This document shows, one piece after another, positions 1-8,370 of a stretch of DNA of 64,000 nt. The stretch is taken from contig NZ_JAGE01000001.1 in assembly GCF_000526495.1 (NCBI RefSeq), positions 2,012,501-2,076,500 on the forward strand. Direction: 5' to 3'. The DNA is from Ruminiclostridium josui JCM 17888. GTDB lineage: Bacteria > Bacillota > Clostridia > Acetivibrionales > DSM-1351. Both the position numbers and the translations under genes were made by a program. The notes under the pieces were generated by a model, which saw only the letters and a program-made list of their open reading frames with translations, ran no database searches and was not told the DNA's origin. How positions within the stretch are numbered: the stretch's first letter is position 1; each line of letters starts with the position of its first letter.

Positions 1-17
1 TGCTTACAGTTATAAAA

Positions 18-1304
18 TTACAATGCGTGAAGATTAAGTTCTTCATCAAACTCCGGAAAGATTTCATTACAGCTCTGGAAAACAATCTCCTGAGATGTAC
101 GTCTTATCTCGTTTATTTCCTCAATATTTTGGTTGAGGCAATACTTGACATCATAATCAAGAGTATTTACTTCATTAATAAGCTTAACCGTGTCTTTAAG
201 GGACATGGCATGTCTGTAAGGTCTTTCTTCCGTAAGAGCTGTAAACATATCGCTTACAGCAAGTATCCTGGAACCTAGGTCAAGACTTCTTGAGTCCAAT
301 CCAAAGGGATAACCCGTACCATCAAGCTTTTCATGGTGGAATGCAGCCCAGTCACGTACTTTTCCCAAACCGGGAATTGAATCCAGTATCCGGTAGGTAT
401 GATATGTATGTGCTTTCATAAGATTGAATTCATAGTGGTCTAAGGGACCGGGTTTTTCTAATATACTTTCTGGGATACACAGTTTTCCCAAATCATGCAT
501 TAGCCCCGCAGAGTGCATCAGTCTGCTGTCGCAAGCAGAAAACCCAAGCTTAGAGGCCAAAGTACTTGCACTAGCAGCTACACCTATTGAGTGGGTAGCT
601 GTAAATTTACTTCTGAAATCAATAATTCTGTGTGCGATATTTGCATATTGAATTAAAAGCTCACTATTAATATAAACCTTGTATGGCGACATTATTTTGC
701 GTATCAGATCCTCAACATAAGTTCCTGTAATATCGAACCAAAAATAAGGTTTTGAGGCAATGTTCTCAAACGCATCAACTGCTGCGGGCATAAACATTGT
801 ATCTTTGCCGTTGCGAATCATTTTGCTTATATATTTTTTCTGCTGCAAGATTTCCTGGTTAGGATTTATCAGTATATCAATTCTGTCTGCTAAATGGAGG
901 ATATGACTGAATTTTGGTATCTTGCAGGATTGAAACCGCTTGTGAGATATTTCTTTCCAAAATACATGGTGATATTTTATTATATCGGCAGCTGAACGTA
1001 ATTCCTCTGCGTCCCGAAGAATAAACCATCCTTTATACCCATGGTTATGCCTGTTGGAATAGGAATTCCCAAATTCAAACTCGAAAATAGAACTCCTTTC
1101 AAACAAATTAACTGCGCCGCAATCATGAAGCAAGCCGGCCAGTACTAAATCCTTAATCTCATTCTCCGAATAACCCATTTCTTTAGCGATACAATAAGAG
1201 ATATATGCAACTCTCTTGTGATGATTTGAAATATTAGGGTTTATCAAATCTATAGCACTCGATAGGGCTATAACAATATCTATAATCGGTATGTATTGAT
1301 CCAT
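18..1304 (-). CDS. Two-domain HD / HD-GYP phosphohydrolase
   Basis: Probable c-di-GMP phosphodiesterase or related cytoplasmic signalling hydrolase. Two HD modules are visible: an N-terminal one with the HD pair near residues 60-61 (LLHDCG) and a C-terminal HD-GYP module with HDLGK near 270-274 and HHEKLDGTGYP near 323-333. The C-terminal HD-GYP signature is well preserved, the N-terminal one less so. I start at the ATG at 1304 because GAGGT lies about 6 bases upstream; an in-frame start 17 codons further up has no ribosome site. It has no sensor or receiver domain, so its input is unknown. It is transcribed away from the ABC operon on the other strand. Confidence 0.85.
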   Translation of the reverse strand: MDQYIPIIDIVIALSSAIDLINPNISNHHKRVAYISYCIAKEMGYSENEIKDLVLAGLLHDCGAVNLFERSSIFEFEFGNSYSNRHNHGYKGWFILRDAEELRSAADIIKYHHVFWKEISHKRFQSCKIPKFSHILHLADRIDILINPNQEILQQKKYISKMIRNGKDTMFMPAAVDAFENIASKPYFWFDITGTYVEDLIRKIMSPYKVYINSELLIQYANIAHRIIDFRSKFTATHSIGVAASASTLASKLGFSACDSRLMHSAGLMHDLGKLCIPESILEKPGPLDHYEFNLMKAHTYHTYRILDSIPGLGKVRDWAAFHHEKLDGTGYPFGLDSRSLDLGSRILAVSDMFTALTEERPYRHAMSLKDTVKLINEVNTLDYDVKYCLNQNIEEINEIRRTSQEIVFQSCNEIFPEFDEELNLHAL

Positions 1305-1509
1305 TTTATACCTCAAAATATGTAGAAAAATGATACAATTTGCCGTTCTAAGCATATTTTACTACAAAATATGACAAAAGAAAACAAAAATATCTACAAA
1401 TTTCAAAATATTTCTTCAAGTAGAAATAATTAAATAATATATGGTTAATAATTTAGGTAAAATATAGTATAATTCTTATAACATTAAAACTTATGTGAAA
1501 GGTGAAATT

Positions 1510-2223
1510 ATGCTTACAATAAGTAATTTATCCAAAACTTATAAAGGTGGAAAAAAGGCAGTAGACAATTTGTCATTAGAAATTCAAAAAGGTGATATAT
1601 ATGGATTTATAGGACACAATGGTGCGGGAAAAACAACTACCATAAAGTGTATTACTGGTATTCTTGAATTCTCTGAAGGAGATATTCGTATAGGAGGTAA
1701 ATCCATAAAAACAGATCCACTGGAGTGTAAAAGGATGATTGCGTATATACCGGATAATCCTGACCTTTATGAAAATATGACAGGGATTCAATATCTGAAT
1801 TTTATTGCTGATGTTTTCTCCATTTCGTCAAAAGAGAGAGAAAAATCTATCAAAGAGTACGCAGACATGATGGAACTTACGGGAAGTCTTGGGGATTTAA
1901 TTTCGTCTTACTCTCACGGAATGAAGCAAAAACTTGCTATTATTTCGGCACTGGTTCATAATCCAAGTCTGTATATTATGGATGAACCTTTTGTCGGACT
2001 TGATCCAAAGGCAGCACATACTCTTAAAGAGATTATGAAAGAAAAATGCAGACAGGGGTGTGCTATTTTCTTTTCAACCCATGTTTTAGAGGTTGCGGAG
2101 AAGCTCTGTAACAAGATAGCAATTATAAAGGACGGCAAGCTCATTACAAGCGGTGAAACTGACGCTGTAAGAGGAAACAGCTCACTTGAGCAATTATTTT
2201 TGGAGTTGATAGATAATGAATAG
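1510..2223 (+). CDS. ABC transporter ATP-binding protein (exporter type)
   Basis: ATPase subunit of an ABC-2 exporter. Walker A GHNGAGKT lies near residues 35-42, the signature segment is SYSHGMKQK and Walker B is YIMDEPFVGLDP followed by the H-loop FFSTHVLE. The length of about 237 residues is normal for a single-domain ABC ATPase. A GTG start at 1495 is possible, but AAAGGTGA directly before the ATG at 1510 makes the latter the better start. It overlaps the next gene by 8 bases, so the two are translationally coupled subunits of one transporter. The substrate cannot be told. Confidence 0.9.
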   Translation: MLTISNLSKTYKGGKKAVDNLSLEIQKGDIYGFIGHNGAGKTTTIKCITGILEFSEGDIRIGGKSIKTDPLECKRMIAYIPDNPDLYENMTGIQYLNFIADVFSISSKEREKSIKEYADMMELTGSLGDLISSYSHGMKQKLAIISALVHNPSLYIMDEPFVGLDPKAAHTLKEIMKEKCRQGCAIFFSTHVLEVAEKLCNKIAIIKDGKLITSGETDAVRGNSSLEQLFLELIDNE

Positions 2224-3814
2224 TATGTTTCTTTTAATTAAAGCAAATATAATTAATTCCTGGGGAATAAACAAGGCATTGAAATCAAAATCAAGTGCGG
2301 AAAGACTAAAGACTATACTTCTGGGTTTACTTATAGTTTACGCTTTTGGTATGCTGGCTTTTACAATGTTTATGTTATACTATCCCCTTGGTAATGCTCT
2401 TGCGGAGTTGAATTCATTGGAATTGCTTATAGGGAGCTCAATTTTGTCAACTACTCTGTTCTCACTTTTTATGAGTATTTACAAAATACCGGGATACCTG
2501 TTTTCTTTCAGGGATTTTGATTTACTAATGTCTCTGCCTGTAAAACCATCGGCAGTACTGGCAAGTAAGATGATTTTTGTTTATCTTTCAAACCTTGCCA
2601 TAAGTATACTTGCTGGAATTCCTTCATTGGTCATTTACGGAATAAAAACTCATAGTGGGCCAATATACTATGTTTTTGCTGCCGTGGCAACATTGTTTGT
2701 TCCCCTTATTCCAATATCCATAGGTGCTGTTTTAGCTTATATACTGGGACGTATATCCTCCAAGTTCAGATCCACTAATGTTTTAATGTTGATAGGAACT
2801 TTTGTTATTATTATTGCATTTATGGTTCTGCCCAACATGATTACCGGAATTAATCAAGAGCAGGTTCAGAGTGCTATTCCGGCAATATCCGGTGTGATAA
2901 AAGTTCTTTTTTGGACAAACTTATATATTAAAGCCTTAAGTAGCACAAATCTTTTGTATATGGCAGCCTTTTTAATAGTTAGTGTAGCAATTTTCAGTGC
3001 GTTTATTTATATATTCGCCAAGGGCTTTAAAACAATAAATTCCAAAATGTCAGAAAGATATAAATCATCTAACTACAAGATTACAAGCCTAAAGGCCTCA
3101 GGGGTTATGAGAGCTCTGTATATCAAGGAATTTAAATTCTATCTATCGTCGTATATATACGTAACCAATACTGCGGTTGGTGTAATAATGATGCTGGTCT
3201 TTTCGCTGGCAGTTGCTGTTTTTGGTAAGGATAAGGTTGCAATGATGTTAGAACTCCCAATGGCGGGTTCATATGTAGCGCCAGCGATTGCTCTGGTTTT
3301 TGCATTTTGCATTAGTTTCACCTTTGTTACTGCATCGTCAATATCCCTTGAGGGAAAAAACCTTTGGATTATCAAATCACTTCCTTTAAAAATAGAAAAT
3401 ATACTTTGGAGTAAAATACTCCTCAATATGACGCTGACTATTCCGGCGCTTATTGTTAATATGGTAATTGTGGCATTTGCCTTTAAATTGAGTACCGAAA
3501 CGATAATTGTTCTATTTTTGCTTTTGCTGCTATTGTGTATAGTTTCTCCTGTTATGGGTATTTTGGTAAACCTGTACTTTCCTAAACTTGAATGGACTTC
3601 ACAGGTTGCAGCAGTAAAGCAAAGTGCAAGTGTTTTTATAACCATGATTATTAACGTTATTATCATAGGAATACCAGCGGTTCTTTTTATTCTTATAAAG
3701 CCTTCTAACACAAATCTGTTTATGGAACTGGTTTGTGTATTTTTGGCTATATTAGCTTTTGTTCTCATAAAAGCATTAAGTACAATAGGCGTTAAAAAGT
3801 TCAAGGAACTATAA
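2216..3814 (+). CDS. ABC exporter membrane subunit
   Basis: Integral membrane partner of the ATPase at 1510-2223. The 532 residues contain roughly a dozen hydrophobic segments in two halves (about residues 35-270 and 310-525), separated by a polar stretch near 275-300. This resembles the large putative ABC exporter permeases of clostridia rather than a simple six-helix ABC-2 protein. Its ATG overlaps the end of the ATPase gene by 8 bases. Cargo could be a peptide, lipid or drug; there is no neighbour that decides this. Confidence 0.8.
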   Translation: MNSMFLLIKANIINSWGINKALKSKSSAERLKTILLGLLIVYAFGMLAFTMFMLYYPLGNALAELNSLELLIGSSILSTTLFSLFMSIYKIPGYLFSFRDFDLLMSLPVKPSAVLASKMIFVYLSNLAISILAGIPSLVIYGIKTHSGPIYYVFAAVATLFVPLIPISIGAVLAYILGRISSKFRSTNVLMLIGTFVIIIAFMVLPNMITGINQEQVQSAIPAISGVIKVLFWTNLYIKALSSTNLLYMAAFLIVSVAIFSAFIYIFAKGFKTINSKMSERYKSSNYKITSLKASGVMRALYIKEFKFYLSSYIYVTNTAVGVIMMLVFSLAVAVFGKDKVAMMLELPMAGSYVAPAIALVFAFCISFTFVTASSISLEGKNLWIIKSLPLKIENILWSKILLNMTLTIPALIVNMVIVAFAFKLSTETIIVLFLLLLLLCIVSPVMGILVNLYFPKLEWTSQVAAVKQSASVFITMIINVIIIGIPAVLFILIKPSNTNLFMELVCVFLAILAFVLIKALSTIGVKKFKEL

Positions 3815-3901
3815 GGAAATGCTAATTGGCTGTGAAGATAATATTGAGTAAGAGGATTTATAGAAAATATGTCCTGTAATATGTATTTGGGGGGAGTCAG
3901 G

Positions 3902-4717
3902 ATGAGCAGTTTTTATGAATTCATTATCTATCTTACTATATATAGCTTTATAGGATGGGTATGCGAGGTGGTGTACTGCTCTATATTATCTAAAAGAATA
4001 GTAAACAGGGGGTTTCTGGCAGGACCCATTTGTCCTGTATACGGCTTTGGTGCAATGCTGGTGATTTTTTTACTGAAACCTGCTCAATCAGGAATACCTG
4101 TGATATTTTTGGCAGGACTTGCGCTTACCAGTATACTGGAGTACATAACCGGATGGTTGCTGGAGATATTTTTCAGCACGAGATGGTGGGACTATTCAAA
4201 TAGAAGATTTAACCTCAACGGACGGGTGTGCCTGAGAAATTCAGTTCTATTCGGAATACTATGCGTTGTTTTGGTCAAGGTTCTACATCCCGCAATAACC
4301 CATGTTGTTTTATTAATCCCTGAAATATGGGTAAGAGTATCCGGGATAGCACTTATTGCAGCGTATGCAATTGATATGCTGTTTACCATTAACACTCTGG
4401 TGAATCTCAATGAACGGCTTAAAAAGCTTTACGAATTTACCGAGGATTTGAAAAAGAATAGAGAAATACTGGATTGGTTTAATGAGAGAGAGTTATTTAA
4501 GAGTTTTGAAAAACTTCGGCTTTTAGCGGAAGAAGGGAAAAATGAGCTGAATCTCATGTTAAGAGAGAAGTTTGAGGCTCTTAGCCAGAAAAGGGGCAGC
4601 GGGCACCGTTTAATTAAAGCTTTCCCGAACATGAAAAGTATAAAGTATGAGGAACAGCTTAACCATCTCAAAGATATGTTAAAGCAACTGAGAGAAAAGG
4701 CCAAAGGAAAGCATTAA
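3902..4717 (+). CDS. Membrane protein of the putative ABC-transporter type IV (DUF1113-like) family
   Basis: The first ~165 residues hold about five membrane segments with the features of the PF06541 family: an N-terminal YSFIGWVCEVVY segment, RGFLAGPICPVYGFGA, and a WDYSNRRFNLNGRVCLRNS loop. The last ~100 residues are charged and probably coiled coil. The ATG at 3902 follows GGGGGGAG; an ATG 11 codons upstream lacks a site. It sits 87 bases after the ABC permease and ends in a terminator hairpin, so it may share that transcript. Function in the family is not settled. Confidence 0.7.
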   Translation: MSSFYEFIIYLTIYSFIGWVCEVVYCSILSKRIVNRGFLAGPICPVYGFGAMLVIFLLKPAQSGIPVIFLAGLALTSILEYITGWLLEIFFSTRWWDYSNRRFNLNGRVCLRNSVLFGILCVVLVKVLHPAITHVVLLIPEIWVRVSGIALIAAYAIDMLFTINTLVNLNERLKKLYEFTEDLKKNREILDWFNERELFKSFEKLRLLAEEGKNELNLMLREKFEALSQKRGSGHRLIKAFPNMKSIKYEEQLNHLKDMLKQLREKAKGKH

Positions 4718-4745
4718 TCAAATGCTTCCGAGGCCTTTTGTTGTT
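4695..4745 (+). terminator. Rho-independent terminator
   Basis: AAAAGGCC at 4695-4702 pairs with GGCCTTTT at 4732-4739, and an inner arm GGAAAGCATT pairs with AATGCTTCC. The stem overlaps the stop codon of the preceding gene and is followed by a T-rich tail. Confidence 0.8.
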
Positions 4746-5118
4746 TATTATACTCGGTAAATGCTAACCCTGAGACTTTTTTAAGACACTTTACAAAGCA
4801 GTTGGTGTCATTGTCAAATTCAATTATTTTCTAAAACAAATTCATTGTGTGCCATCGAAATAATGATGGGAATATAACTGTCAAAAACGTATCTTGCTTC
4901 TTTATAGAAGTATTTAAAAACATGCTTTTTTCTGTTTCCATAAAATGCTTTTAATATTTCATATATAACTCCGTAAAAATGCAAATAATAGTTTCAAACT
5001 AGCGTATCAAGTAATTATACCATGTGCAGTTTAGAAATTGACATAACGCTATTATATAAGTTGCACAAATATATCAAAAATAAGATACCATATTACATTG
5101 TTTCAAGGAGGAATAAGG
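4746..5118. other. Intergenic region upstream of the sugar ABC operon
   Basis: About 370 bases without a credible ORF. It must carry the promoter of the importer operon, but I cannot pick it: TTGACA at 5038-5043 has no good -10 at 17 bases, and TTGCAC at 5061 has only a weak TACCAT 19 bases on. AAGGAGG at 5105-5111 is the ribosome site of the next gene. No riboswitch was recognised. Confidence 0.5.
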
Positions 5119-6444
5119 ATGAAGAAAAAGACGGTGGCAAAAAGAGCAGCAGCATTTATGCTTGCTGGTATATTATCGGTTGGAACGGTGGCGTGCAGTA
5201 AAAATACAACAGATGACAATGCAGCAGGAACTACTAATAACGCAGGTGGAAACAATGCTAAAAATGTTGAATTGAAGTTCAGTCATATTTGGGGTTCAGC
5301 AGCAGACCCGTTTACACCAGCAGCTAAGAAAGTTATCGATGACTATCAGGCCGCAAATCCAAATGTAAAGATTAAGGTTGATACTAACGAGAATGAAGCA
5401 TATAAAACTAAGATAAAAGCAATGGCGGCAGCAAATGAACTCCCTGATATTTTTTCTACATGGGGTGGTGGTTTTTCAGAGCCATTCGTTAAGTCAAATT
5501 CAGTAGTACAGCTTGATTCATATTTAACTGATGATTTAAAGAACAAACTTGTTAACGGAGCATTAACCAATGTAACTTATGATGGAAAGGTCTACGGTTT
5601 GCCATTTTTCCTTTCCTGCGGAGCATTGTTTGTAAATACAGAGCTTTTTGAAAATAACGGAGTAAAGATTCCTACTACTTGGGACGAGCTTTTAACAGCA
5701 GTTAAAACCTTTAAATCCAAAGGAATAACTCCTATGGCTGTATCAGGTAAGGACAAATGGACAATTGCAATGTACTTTGATGTTATTGCATTAAGAGCAG
5801 CAGGGCCAGAAAAGATTACAAAAACTCTTACAAAACAAGGTTCATTCAAAGACCCTGAGTTTCTGAATGCTGCTAACAGATTTAAAGAGTTAGTTGATGC
5901 AGGTGCATTCTCAAAGGGTGCTGCCGGTGTCTCAAATGATGAAGCGGAAGTGCCATTCTTTGAAGGAAAAATACCAATGATGTTCAAAGGTAGCTGGACT
6001 GCAGGAAAAGCAGGCTCAAAGGATTCAAAAGTTGCAGGAAAAATCAAGGCAATATCCTTTCCTTCAATACCAGATGGTGTTGGAAATCCAAAGCAATTTA
6101 CAGGAGGAGCTGTTGACGCTGTAATGGTAAGTGCAAATTCAAAGAACAAAGAAGAAGCAATTAAGTTTCAAATTTACTTTGCTGAAAACATGGCAAGGGA
6201 ATCTTACCTTTCAGGTGCATCAATGCCTGCATGGAAAACAGATGTTGATGAAAGCAAACTGAACCCTTCACTTGTTGATGTTGTTGATCTGACAAAGGAT
6301 GCTGAATCATTTACAATTTGGTGGGATACACTCCTTGCCGGTAAAGACACAGAGACTTATCTGAATGCCCTACAGGAATTGTTTATGGGTACAAAAACAC
6401 CGGAGAAGTTTGTTGACAGTTTACAATCAATTTATGGTAAGTAA
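5119..6444 (+). CDS. Sugar ABC transporter substrate-binding lipoprotein (family 1)
   Basis: Extracellular binding protein that delivers an oligosaccharide to the two permeases downstream. It has a Lys-rich N-terminus, a hydrophobic signal sequence and a lipobox-like GTVAC with the modified Cys near residue 26 (Thr at -3 is unusual). A Thr/Asn/Gly-rich linker precedes the periplasmic-binding fold starting ELKFSHIWG. The ATG at 5119 follows AAGGAGGAATAAGG; an upstream TTG overlaps that site and is rejected. Length fits carbohydrate-binding family 1. The linked GH3 enzyme suggests xylo- or gluco-oligosaccharides, but this is inference. No ATPase gene is present in the operon; such importers usually share an MsmK-type ATPase encoded elsewhere. 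Confidence 0.9.
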   Translation: MKKKTVAKRAAAFMLAGILSVGTVACSKNTTDDNAAGTTNNAGGNNAKNVELKFSHIWGSAADPFTPAAKKVIDDYQAANPNVKIKVDTNENEAYKTKIKAMAAANELPDIFSTWGGGFSEPFVKSNSVVQLDSYLTDDLKNKLVNGALTNVTYDGKVYGLPFFLSCGALFVNTELFENNGVKIPTTWDELLTAVKTFKSKGITPMAVSGKDKWTIAMYFDVIALRAAGPEKITKTLTKQGSFKDPEFLNAANRFKELVDAGAFSKGAAGVSNDEAEVPFFEGKIPMMFKGSWTAGKAGSKDSKVAGKIKAISFPSIPDGVGNPKQFTGGAVDAVMVSANSKNKEEAIKFQIYFAENMARESYLSGASMPAWKTDVDESKLNPSLVDVVDLTKDAESFTIWWDTLLAGKDTETYLNALQELFMGTKTPEKFVDSLQSIYGK

Positions 6445-6460
6445 TCAAAGATAAAAAAGG

Positions 6461-6509
6461 GCGTCCATTTGTTTGCTTATGTCAACAACTCGGGGCAAAA
6501 AATGGACGC
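6461..6509 (+). promoter_or_regulatory. Intercistronic stem-loop between binding protein and permease genes
   Basis: GCGTCCATTT (6461-6470) pairs with AAATGGACGC (6500-6509), and TTTGC/GCAAA extends the helix inwards after one mismatch. There is no T-run, so it is more likely an mRNA-stabilising or partial termination structure that raises binding-protein output over the permeases, a known pattern in sugar ABC operons. Confidence 0.7.
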
Positions 6510-6543
6510 TATATTATATGAACTATAGAAGGAAGTGAGTTTG

Positions 6544-7425
6544 GTGGATAAAGTTTTAGGCAATAAGAAGGCAATAGTATTTTTCCTGTTTCCGGCTTTA
6601 GTTGTGTTTATCGGATTAATAATAATACCTATCATAATGTCAACGTATTATAGCTTGCAGGAATGGTCGGGATTTGGTGAAGGTACTTTTATAGGTCTTC
6701 AAAACTATAAAGGACTTCTTTCTGATCCCATATTCGTCAAAGCAGCAGTGAATTCATTAATTCTGGCAATTGCATCAGTATTTATTCAGCTTCCGATTTC
6801 GTTGCTTTTAGCTCTTACACTTGCAAAAGGTGTTAAATTTGAAAAGAGTCTTGTAACTATTTACTTTGTACCTGTTATTATTTCTACAGTTGTTATCGGG
6901 CAGCTATGGATGAAAATATATAATCCTGAGTATGGAATACTTAACATATTATTAAAGGCTATAGGTTTGGAATCTTTTGCATCAGAGTGGCTGGGTGATC
7001 CAAAAAGGGCATTGGCGGCTACGTTCATTCCGATAATATGGCAGTATATCGGATATCATATGCTTTTAATGTATGCAGGTATAAAATCTATTTCCACAGA
7101 TATTTTCGAGGCGGCAGTAATTGACGGGTCTTCTTGGTGGAATACATCAATGAAAATAACAATACCGATGTTGAAGCCTGTATTAAATGTATCAGTTATA
7201 TTTGCTGTTACAGGTGCACTGAAAGTATTTGATCTTGTATATGTTTTGACAGGCGGTGGCCCTGCTCATGCAAGTGAAGTAATAGGCACATATATGGTAA
7301 GCACAATATTTAAAGGTAACCAGTACGGTTATGGCAGTGCAATGGCTGTATTTGTAATACTTGAATGTTTTGCCTTATCCATTCTTGTAGGTCTATTGTT
7401 TAGAGAAAAGGAGGAGGCAAAATGA
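6544..7425 (+). CDS. Sugar ABC transporter permease (MalF type)
   Basis: First membrane subunit of the sugar importer. It shows six hydrophobic segments and the cytoplasmic EAA loop that docks the ATPase (EAAVIDGSSWWNTSMKITIPM). About 293 residues, normal for the family. Start choice is uncertain: the Shine-Dalgarno AAGGAAGTGA at 6530-6539 contains the GTG at 6535, so translation probably begins at TTG 6541 or GTG 6544. The gene overlaps the next permease by four bases (ATGA), showing coupling. Confidence 0.9.
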   Translation: MDKVLGNKKAIVFFLFPALVVFIGLIIIPIIMSTYYSLQEWSGFGEGTFIGLQNYKGLLSDPIFVKAAVNSLILAIASVFIQLPISLLLALTLAKGVKFEKSLVTIYFVPVIISTVVIGQLWMKIYNPEYGILNILLKAIGLESFASEWLGDPKRALAATFIPIIWQYIGYHMLLMYAGIKSISTDIFEAAVIDGSSWWNTSMKITIPMLKPVLNVSVIFAVTGALKVFDLVYVLTGGGPAHASEVIGTYMVSTIFKGNQYGYGSAMAVFVILECFALSILVGLLFREKEEAK

Positions 7426-8276
7426 GTGACAGAGTTCAAAATAGAAGGTCAGGATTTTCCATATCAAAGGTCCTTATGTATGCTGCACTTTTTATAGTAG
7501 CAGTTATTCAATTGTTTCCTCTATATTGGATGTTCTCCTTCTCATTAAAAGATAATTCCGAAATTTTCGGGGGAAACCCTATAGGACTTCCGGGGAAATG
7601 GTTGTGGTCAAACTACAGCAATGCGCTATTGCAGGGGAATGTAGGAAGGTACTTCGTAAACAGTGTAATTGTAACGGCAGCAACTATTATACTTACAACT
7701 ATAATTGCAGTTATGGCCTCATATGCACTGACTAGAATGGTATTTAAACTGAGAAAGCCCCTAAATTCATTTTTTATACTGGGGTTGACAGTTCCTCTCC
7801 ATTCAGCACTTCTACCTATATTTGTAATGCTGAGAAACTTAAAGATGGTTAATTCCTACTGGGCACTGATAGCTCCGTATACTGCATTTGCAATACCTAT
7901 GGCATTGCTGATTTTTTCAGGATTTATGGGCTCTATTCCAAGGGAAATGGAGGAGGCTGCATGTATAGACGGTTGCAGCATTTATAAAATATTTTTCACA
8001 ATCATACTTCCACTTATGAAGCCGGCAATTGCAACAGTTACAATATTTACATTCCTTCAGGCATGGAATGAACTGATGTATGCTGTTGTGTTCATAAGTG
8101 ATGCAAAATACAAGACATTAACAGTTGGTATCCAGTCTTTAGCAGGACAGTATACAACAGAGTGGGGACCTATAGGCGCCGGACTTATGGTAGCTACAAT
8201 TCCAACTTTAATCATTTATTCAATAATGAGTAAAAAAGTCCAGGATAGTCTTGTTGTTGGAGCAGTAAAAGGCTAA
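7422..8276 (+). CDS. Sugar ABC transporter permease (MalG type)
   Basis: Second membrane subunit, six hydrophobic segments with the EAA motif EEAACIDGCSIYKIFFTIILP near residue 185. The ATG at 7422 follows AAGGAGGAGG and overlaps the stop of the first permease. It forms the heterodimeric channel with the preceding gene. The GH3 gene begins 94 bases downstream with no obvious terminator between, so co-transcription is likely. Confidence 0.9.
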   Translation: MSDRVQNRRSGFSISKVLMYAALFIVAVIQLFPLYWMFSFSLKDNSEIFGGNPIGLPGKWLWSNYSNALLQGNVGRYFVNSVIVTAATIILTTIIAVMASYALTRMVFKLRKPLNSFFILGLTVPLHSALLPIFVMLRNLKMVNSYWALIAPYTAFAIPMALLIFSGFMGSIPREMEEAACIDGCSIYKIFFTIILPLMKPAIATVTIFTFLQAWNELMYAVVFISDAKYKTLTVGIQSLAGQYTTEWGPIGAGLMVATIPTLIIYSIMSKKVQDSLVVGAVKG

Positions 8277-8370
8277 AAAGGCTTTATAATATTCCTTGAT
8301 ACCATGTATAATAGGTTATTAAGTGATGTTACTTTATTAAACTCATAAATTTGGGTGTGGAGGTTGGAAA

